Assembly (NCBI GenBank): GCA_934096535.1
Contig: CAKOMC010000052.1
Coordinates: forward strand, 1-9,380
From: an uncultured Bacilli bacterium
GTDB taxonomy: Bacteria; Bacillota_I; Bacilli_A; RF39; UBA660
Direction of reading: 5' to 3'
Length of the DNA stretch: 9,380 bases
Shown here: positions 5,800-9,380 of the stretch, in pieces
Numbering within the stretch: position 1 is the stretch's first letter
How the letters are laid out: each line of letters opens with the position of its first letter
Position numbers and translations under genes: made by a program
Notes under the pieces: model-generated
Told to the model about the DNA's origin: nothing
The model's database searches: none
The model's input: the letters and a program-made list of their open reading frames with translations, nothing else

Positions 5800-7125
5800 A
5801 ACTTCTTCTAAATCATCTAAATGATGTTTAGTATGCCCAATAATTTGGTAATCTTCATGACCCTTGCCTAAAATTAGTAGGATATCGTTATCTCCTAACA
5901 TATCAAGTCCTTTTTTTATTGCTGTAGGTCTATCTATTTCTACTTCATAATTATCTTTAGTAACACCCTTTAAAATGTCTTCTAAAATTTTATTAGGATC
6001 TTCAGTTCTGGGATTATCACTGGTAAATATAACATAATCACTTAAGCGACTAGCAATCTCACCCATAATTGGTCTTTTTAATGGATCTCTATCCCCACCA
6101 CAACCAACAATCGTAATAATTTTACCTTTTTTATTTTCTAAGAAGGAAGTAATAATTTTTTCCACAGCATCAGGAGTATGCGCATAATCAATAACGGCAT
6201 AGCTATTTCTAACTCTTATTTGTTCACAACGACCCCTTGGGGCATAAATATCTTTAGTAATTTTAATAATATCTTCAATACTAAATCCTAAAGTATTTAA
6301 AATACCTAAAGCGGTTAAATAGTTATAAACATTATATTTACATTTTAAATTAGTTTCTACCCTATACTCTTTATCAGCTTTAAACTTAATTAAAGTACCT
6401 TTAGGAGTTTCTTCATAACTTAGAATCTGATAGTCTTTACCACTATAACCTAGAGTCTTATAGTTCTTAGTTTCAAAATACTTAGCATAAGCATCATCAC
6501 TATTAACAATGATAGTTCCCTTTAATTGGTCTAAAATTAACATCTTAGCATGTAAGTAATTTTCCATCGTCTTATGAAAATCTAGATGATCTTCAGTTAA
6601 ATTAGAGAAAGCTTCTACCGTAAATTCTAAACCTTCAATTCTTTTTTCAACTAAAGAATGACTGGATACTTCCATAACAAAGTATTCACACCCCGCCTCA
6701 ATAGCTTCGGTAATCATACTATAAACATCTAATATTTCTGGGGTAGTATTATTAAGTTCTCTTTTAACATTTGGCATATAAAAACCAATTGTTCCCATGT
6801 AAGCCGCCTTTTTACCTAAGCTTAAAAGCATTTGATAAGTAAGAAAACAAGTTGTAGTCTTACCATTAGTACCCGTCATGCCAATTAATTTAATTTTATT
6901 AACTTCCTCTTTATAGTTATCAAGTAAATATTGTTGTAACCACTCTTTAGTATTAGGAACAACTAAAGTTTCTACCGCATAACTTCCATGTTCACAAACT
7001 ATTTTTACCGCTCCATTTTCGATAGCTTTTTCAATAAAATCATGACCATCAACCGTAAGACCTTTAATAGCTACAAAGGTATCACCTGCTACTACTTTTC
7101 TTGAATCTGTTTTTATTTTAATCAT
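5776..7125 (-). CDS. murE: UDP-MurNAc-tripeptide synthetase MurE (meso-DAP type)
   Basis: MurE is the cytosolic ATP-dependent ligase that adds the third amino acid to UDP-MurNAc-L-Ala-D-Glu during peptidoglycan synthesis. The 449 residues show all Mur ligase blocks: TDSRKVVAGDTFVA (6-19) for uridine binding, the ATP loop TGTNGKTT (84-91), NNTTPE (125-130), EVSSHSL (152-158), the probable carbamylated Lys194 in HAKMLIL, YAHTPDAVEK (314-323), GCGGDRD (341-347), DNPRTEDP (370-377) and GKGHEDY (420-426). DNPR, with its Arg, marks enzymes that use meso-diaminopimelate; Lys-adding MurE has a different sequence there. It is shorter than the usual 480-500 residues, mainly because the N-terminus begins just before the DSR motif. 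The start is nevertheless secure because AAGGAGATATT directly precedes the ATG. The gene is not next to other mur genes here and has its own promoter and terminator. Confidence 0.96.
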   Translation of the reverse strand: MIKIKTDSRKVVAGDTFVAIKGLTVDGHDFIEKAIENGAVKIVCEHGSYAVETLVVPNTKEWLQQYLLDNYKEEVNKIKLIGMTGTNGKTTTCFLTYQMLLSLGKKAAYMGTIGFYMPNVKRELNNTTPEILDVYSMITEAIEAGCEYFVMEVSSHSLVEKRIEGLEFTVEAFSNLTEDHLDFHKTMENYLHAKMLILDQLKGTIIVNSDDAYAKYFETKNYKTLGYSGKDYQILSYEETPKGTLIKFKADKEYRVETNLKCKYNVYNYLTALGILNTLGFSIEDIIKITKDIYAPRGRCEQIRVRNSYAVIDYAHTPDAVEKIITSFLENKKGKIITIVGCGGDRDPLKRPIMGEIASRLSDYVIFTSDNPRTEDPNKILEDILKGVTKDNYEVEIDRPTAIKKGLDMLGDNDILLILGKGHEDYQIIGHTKHHLDDLEEVKKYLGLM

Positions 7126-7187
7126 AATATCTCCTTTTCTATTATATATAAGTTCATTTTTAAAAAGGATTATGCCTTTTCAAGTTT

Positions 7188-7216
7188 ATTATATAATATA
7201 TCTTTTAATTTGTAAC
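7188..7216 (-). promoter_or_regulatory. Probable murE promoter
   Basis: On the minus strand GTTACA (7211-7216, 4 of 6 to the -35 consensus) is followed after 17 bp by TATAAT (7188-7193, perfect -10). Transcription would start near 7181, leaving a leader of about 55 nt. The leader can form a small hairpin (AAAAGG with CCTTTT, 7163-7180). Confidence 0.55.
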
Positions 7217-7260
7217 ATTTTTTTAGTTGAATCAGTAATTTAAGTGTAAACTTAAAGAGC

Positions 7261-7294
7261 AAAAGAAAAAATCTTTAAGTAAATAACCTAAAGA
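7261..7294 (-). terminator. Terminator downstream of the RelB-like gene
   Basis: On the minus strand TCTTTAGG and CTTAAAGA (7287-7294 and 7272-7279) form an 8-bp stem with one G-T pair and a 7-nt loop, followed by TTTTTTCTTTT. It lies about 80 nt beyond the stop at 7372 and before the murE promoter, so the RelB-like gene is probably a single-gene transcript. A competing stem CTTAAAGA/TCTTTAAG (7251-7258 with 7272-7279) is also possible. Confidence 0.75.
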
Positions 7295-7371
7295 CTTTAA
7301 GTTAAACATTTAATAGATTTAACCCTTAATACTCTCTTAAGCTTTAAAATTGCAAACAATTTTTAGAAAAA

Positions 7372-7656
7372 TTATTTTTTTTCATGTTCTTCATGCTTAC
7401 AATCGCACTTATCATCGCAGCCGCAATCATCACAATCGCAATCATCATCACAGCAACAATGTCCACAACAATCATCGAAATCATCAATATCATCATCAAA
7501 ACCAACATGAAAAGGAATACCCATATCACGAAGAGATGCTGCTAAGAAAATATTAATAGCCGTCTCCGTATCTAGTCCTAAATGTTGAAATAATAAATCA
7601 CAAGACTCTTTAAGTTCCTTATTTACTTTTACTTCCGTTAATTTAATTTTTTCCAT
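7372..7656 (-). CDS. RelB/DinJ-like protein with Cys/Asp-rich, putatively metal-binding tail
   Basis: This 94-residue protein has two parts. Residues 4-52 (IKLTEVKVNKELKES, then LLFQHLGLDTETAINIFLAASLRDMGIPF) match the RelB/DinJ antitoxin N-terminus: a ribbon strand and two helices of a ribbon-helix-helix DNA-binding dimer, ending in the family's 'giPF' signature. Residues 53-94 do not resemble the toxin-wrapping tail of DinJ. They begin DDDIDDFDD and hold 11 cysteines (63, 64, 67, 68, 69, 73, 75, 78, 80, 84, 86) in CC, CXC and CXXC spacings, 16 aspartates and His66, 88 and 91. This composition suits soft-metal binding as in metallothioneins, but that is inference. No toxin gene adjoins: neighbours are murE and divergent gmk. 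The tail is encoded by near-repetitive GAT/TGT/TGC codons, so it may have grown by slippage. The ATG has only a weak AAAGAGAG ribosome site (7666-7673) 9 nt upstream. Confidence 0.8.
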   Translation of the reverse strand: MEKIKLTEVKVNKELKESCDLLFQHLGLDTETAINIFLAASLRDMGIPFHVGFDDDIDDFDDCCGHCCCDDDCDCDDCGCDDKCDCKHEEHEKK

Positions 7657-7665
7657 AAACCAATT

Positions 7666-7688
7666 CTCTCTTTCTAATATGTATTATA
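7666..7688 (-). promoter_or_regulatory. -10 box and weak ribosome site of the RelB-like gene
   Basis: On the minus strand a perfect TATAAT (7683-7688) lies inside the small palindrome GTATTATAC (7681-7689). No good -35 is seen 16-18 bp upstream. Transcription would start near 7676 and leave a leader of only about 20 nt. An activator or an autoregulating RHH protein could act here, but no operator can be assigned. Confidence 0.4.
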
Positions 7689-7727
7689 CCCGAAAATAAT
7701 CAAAAATACTATCTTATTTATTAATCG

Positions 7728-7757
7728 TTTACAAAAATCATAATTGCATGGTATACT
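7728..7757 (+). promoter_or_regulatory. gmk promoter
   Basis: TTTACA (7728-7733, 5 of 6 to consensus) is followed after 18 bp by TATACT (7752-7757, 5 of 6), with a TGG just before it that makes an extended -10. Transcription would start near 7764. AAGGAGG (7769-7775) then lies 7 nt before the ATG at 7783. It is divergent from the RelB-like promoter, with about 40 bp between the two sets of boxes. Confidence 0.65.
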
Positions 7758-7782
7758 AGAAAAAATTTAAGGAGGATTATGT

Positions 7783-8481
7783 ATGAGTGAGATTTTAAAA
7801 GAACAGGAACAAGGTAATTTAATTGTTTTAAGTGGTCCATCAGGAGCGGGAAAAGATAGTATTATTAATGAACTTAAAAACTATTATCATAATTTTTGGT
7901 TATCTATTTCTATGACTTCAAGAAAACCCCGTGGTTCCGAGGTTGATGGGATTGATTATTTTTTTGTTAGTAAGGAAGAATTTGAGGAACATATTAAGAA
8001 TAATGATTTTCTGGAATATGCTACATATAATGATAATTATTATGGGACACCGAAATCAAAGATTCAAAATTTTTTAAGTCAAGGTAAAGATGTTATTTTA
8101 GAAATTGAAATTCAAGGAGCTTTAAAAATAAAGGAAGAATTTCCTAATGCTATTTTCATCTTTATTATGCCGCCTTCTATGCGAGAATTAGTAAGAAGAT
8201 TAAAGAATCGTAATACCGAAAATACTGAAAAGATTATTGAAAGATTTAAGAAAGCTTATCAAGAGATCAACTACTATAATAATTATAACTATGTTGTTAT
8301 TAATGATGATTTAGATACGGCTGTTAAAAAAGTTGAAGCAATTTTGGTTGCGGAGCGTTTGCGTGTTTCGCGTATTGAAAATGTTTATGTTGGCAATGCC
8401 GAAGAAGAACTACATGAAGGCTTAAGAGATGATGTAGAGTTTGTAAATCATGTTAAAGTAACGGAAAATATAAATGAATGA
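7783..8481 (+). CDS. gmk: Guanylate kinase
   Basis: Guanylate kinase phosphorylates GMP to GDP with ATP in the cytosol, an essential step of purine nucleotide supply. The 232 residues show the P-loop GPSGAGKD (18-25), the GMP-binding block SISMTSRKPRGSEVDGIDYFF (41-61), LEYATYNDNYYGTP (77-90), DVILEIEIQGA (103-113) and the lid region RRLKNRNTENTEKIIERFKKA (138-158). The usual G/S after the P-loop lysine is Asp25 here, a mild variation. The protein is about 25 residues longer than typical Gmk: the tail from about 205 (AEEELHEGLRDDVEFVNHV) is acidic and of unknown role. The start follows an ideal AAGGAGG site. Its last 8 bases overlap the methyltransferase start (ATGAATGA), so the two genes form an operon with likely translational coupling. 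The common partner rpoZ does not follow. Confidence 0.95.
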   Translation: MSEILKEQEQGNLIVLSGPSGAGKDSIINELKNYYHNFWLSISMTSRKPRGSEVDGIDYFFVSKEEFEEHIKNNDFLEYATYNDNYYGTPKSKIQNFLSQGKDVILEIEIQGALKIKEEFPNAIFIFIMPPSMRELVRRLKNRNTENTEKIIERFKKAYQEINYYNNYNYVVINDDLDTAVKKVEAILVAERLRVSRIENVYVGNAEEELHEGLRDDVEFVNHVKVTENINE

Positions 8482-9259
8482 GTTATTAAATAATTATTAT
8501 AATAAATTTAACGAGGATAAGCGTCTGGAAACTAGACATGGAATAGTTGAATTTCAAACAACAATTAAGTATATTAAAGAAGTTTTAAAACATTTTAATA
8601 AGCCTAAAATCTTAGATGTTGGGGCTGGTACGGGAAAATATAGTCTTTATTTGAGCAATTTAGGTTATGATGTTACGGCTGTTGAACTGGTTAAACATAA
8701 TTTAAAAGTCATTGAAAGTAAAAGTAAAAAGGTTAAAACCTATTTAGGTAATGCTCTTAACTTAGAGTTTTTAGGTAATGAGACTTATGATGTGATCTTA
8801 CTTTTTGGTCCCATTTACCACCTTTTTGGCAAAGATAAAGTGGACGCTATTAAAGAAGTATTAAAGCATTTAAAAAATAATGGTTATCTTTTAATTGTTT
8901 ACTGTCTTAATGATTTTGCTATTTTAAAACATGGTTTTATTGATGGTCATATTTTAGATGATAATATGTATGATGATAAGTTTATTATTAAAGATAATAA
9001 AACCACTTTATATAGTTTTGATACATTTGAATCAATTGCTAATATTAATAAGATATGCCACTTAAAAAGAGAAAAATTAATCTCTCAAGAAGGTATGACA
9101 GAATATATAAGACCAATAATTAATAAAATGAGTATAGATGAATTTAATAAGTACTTAGAATTTCATTTCCAAAGATGTGAATCTCCTTATTATTTAGGAT
9201 ATTCTAGACATGTTTTAGATATTGTTAAAAAAGATATAAAAAATCAACCACCAGCTTAG
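8474..9259 (+). CDS. Class I SAM-dependent methyltransferase, substrate unknown
   Basis: This 261-residue cytosolic protein has the class I methyltransferase fold. KPKILDVGAGTGKYSLYL (43-60) is motif I that binds S-adenosylmethionine. VTAVELV (67-73) carries the acidic Glu71 for the ribose. YLGNALNL (90-97) is the next loop, and YDVILLFGPIYHL (105-117) is the motif-IV strand with the 'GPlYHL' signature common in small-molecule methyltransferases of Firmicutes. NNGYLLIVYCLNDF (135-148) follows. The region 155-235 is a substrate-side insertion with no diagnostic motif, so the substrate is open. The ATG overlaps the end of gmk by 8 nt without a clear ribosome site, implying coupling to gmk translation. 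The last codons (QPPA, stop) lie in the left arm and loop of the terminator hairpin. If the downstream element is an insertion, the native C-terminus may have been slightly altered. Confidence 0.88.
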   Translation: MNELLNNYYNKFNEDKRLETRHGIVEFQTTIKYIKEVLKHFNKPKILDVGAGTGKYSLYLSNLGYDVTAVELVKHNLKVIESKSKKVKTYLGNALNLEFLGNETYDVILLFGPIYHLFGKDKVDAIKEVLKHLKNNGYLLIVYCLNDFAILKHGFIDGHILDDNMYDDKFIIKDNKTTLYSFDTFESIANINKICHLKREKLISQEGMTEYIRPIINKMSIDEFNKYLEFHFQRCESPYYLGYSRHVLDIVKKDIKNQPPA

Positions 9260-9270
9260 CTGGTGGTTTT
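9246..9270 (+). terminator. Strong hairpin at the end of the methyltransferase gene
   Basis: AACCACCAGC (9246-9255) and GCTGGTGGTT (9259-9268) form a perfect 10-bp GC-rich stem with a TTA loop, ending in TTTT. It overlaps the TAG stop (9257-9259) and should terminate the gmk operon. The same hairpin could be the subterminal palindrome of an IS200/IS605-type element. Confidence 0.8.
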
Positions 9271-9380
9271 CATTTTACGCCTTATAAGGCTCTTATTACT
9301 GCTTCGCTTAAAAGCGCTACAACAATCTGACGCTTGCAAATTACTTATGGCTGCCCGTAAACGGGTCTATATTATCCATT
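9260..9380. other. Hairpin-dense noncoding stretch; possible IS200/IS605-type element end
   Basis: No gene is seen in this last stretch. It is richer in G and C than the rest and holds several small palindromes in a row: GCCTTATAAGGC (9279-9290), CGCTTAAAAGCG (9305-9316) and CCCGTAAACGGG (9354-9365), after the 10-bp hairpin at 9246-9268. Such a chain of imperfect hairpins beside a gene end is how IS200/IS605 family element ends look. A structured RNA leader of a gene beyond the window is the alternative. No transposase is visible within the window. Confidence 0.35.

Noticed and set aside
7344..7556. Met/Ile-rich minus-strand and His/Asn-rich plus-strand ORFs over the Cys-rich tail
   Set aside because: Both are shadows of the low-complexity GAT/TGT codons of the RelB-like gene in other frames. 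Neither has a ribosome site, whereas the RelB-like frame has a recognisable N-terminal domain.
7372..7656. Classical toxin-antitoxin pair
   Set aside because: No toxin-like gene lies on either side; the nearest genes are murE and gmk, each with its own promoter.

Overview
The window is very AT-rich and codes with the standard code: TGA ends two genes and tryptophan is TGG. Strong AGGAGG-type ribosome binding sites, a tRNA-Glu with an encoded CCA end, and a MurE with the DNPR (meso-diaminopimelate-type) signature point to a low-GC, Gram-positive-type bacterium that makes peptidoglycan. A gut Bacilli/Erysipelotrichia/RF39-like lineage fits best, but that assignment is inference; no species marker is present.

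Layout. Positions 1-621 (+) hold the 3' end of an unrecognised gene, convergent with a membrane-anchored arylsulfate sulfotransferase (760-2754, -). A bidirectional terminator lies between them. Next is tRNA-Glu(CTC) (2894-2970, -) with its own terminator and promoter. A three-gene minus-strand operon follows, in transcription order: a DUF3419/BtaA-like SAM-binding protein (5311-4376), a small PH-like hypothetical (4352-4017) and a DUF1848 protein with a C-terminal CX3CX2C cluster motif (3989-3102). Positions 5312-5775 are a scar region: the last 56 codons of a DUF4143-type AAA ATPase, a 71/72-bp direct repeat that copies the end and terminator of murE, and a 23-bp tandem repeat. Then come murE (7125-5776, -) and a small RelB/DinJ-like protein with a Cys/Asp-rich tail (7656-7372, -). 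Divergent from these, gmk (7783-8481, +) overlaps a class I SAM methyltransferase gene (8474-9259, +). The last 130 bases form a gene-free, hairpin-dense stretch of different composition, possibly the end of an IS200/IS605-type element.

How the genes work together. murE (cell wall) and gmk (GMP to GDP) are housekeeping genes. The sulfotransferase would act outside the membrane on phenolic sulfates. The DUF3419, PH-like and DUF1848 genes share one transcript and pair a SAM-dependent enzyme with a likely iron-sulfur protein; their joint role is unknown. Several genes have their stop codon inside the terminator hairpin, a sign of compact gene packing.

The most unusual item is the 94-residue protein at 7372-7656. 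It has a ribbon-helix-helix antitoxin-type N-terminus, but its toxin-binding half is replaced by a tail with 11 cysteines and many aspartates, and no toxin gene adjoins it. It could be a metal-responsive DNA-binding protein.
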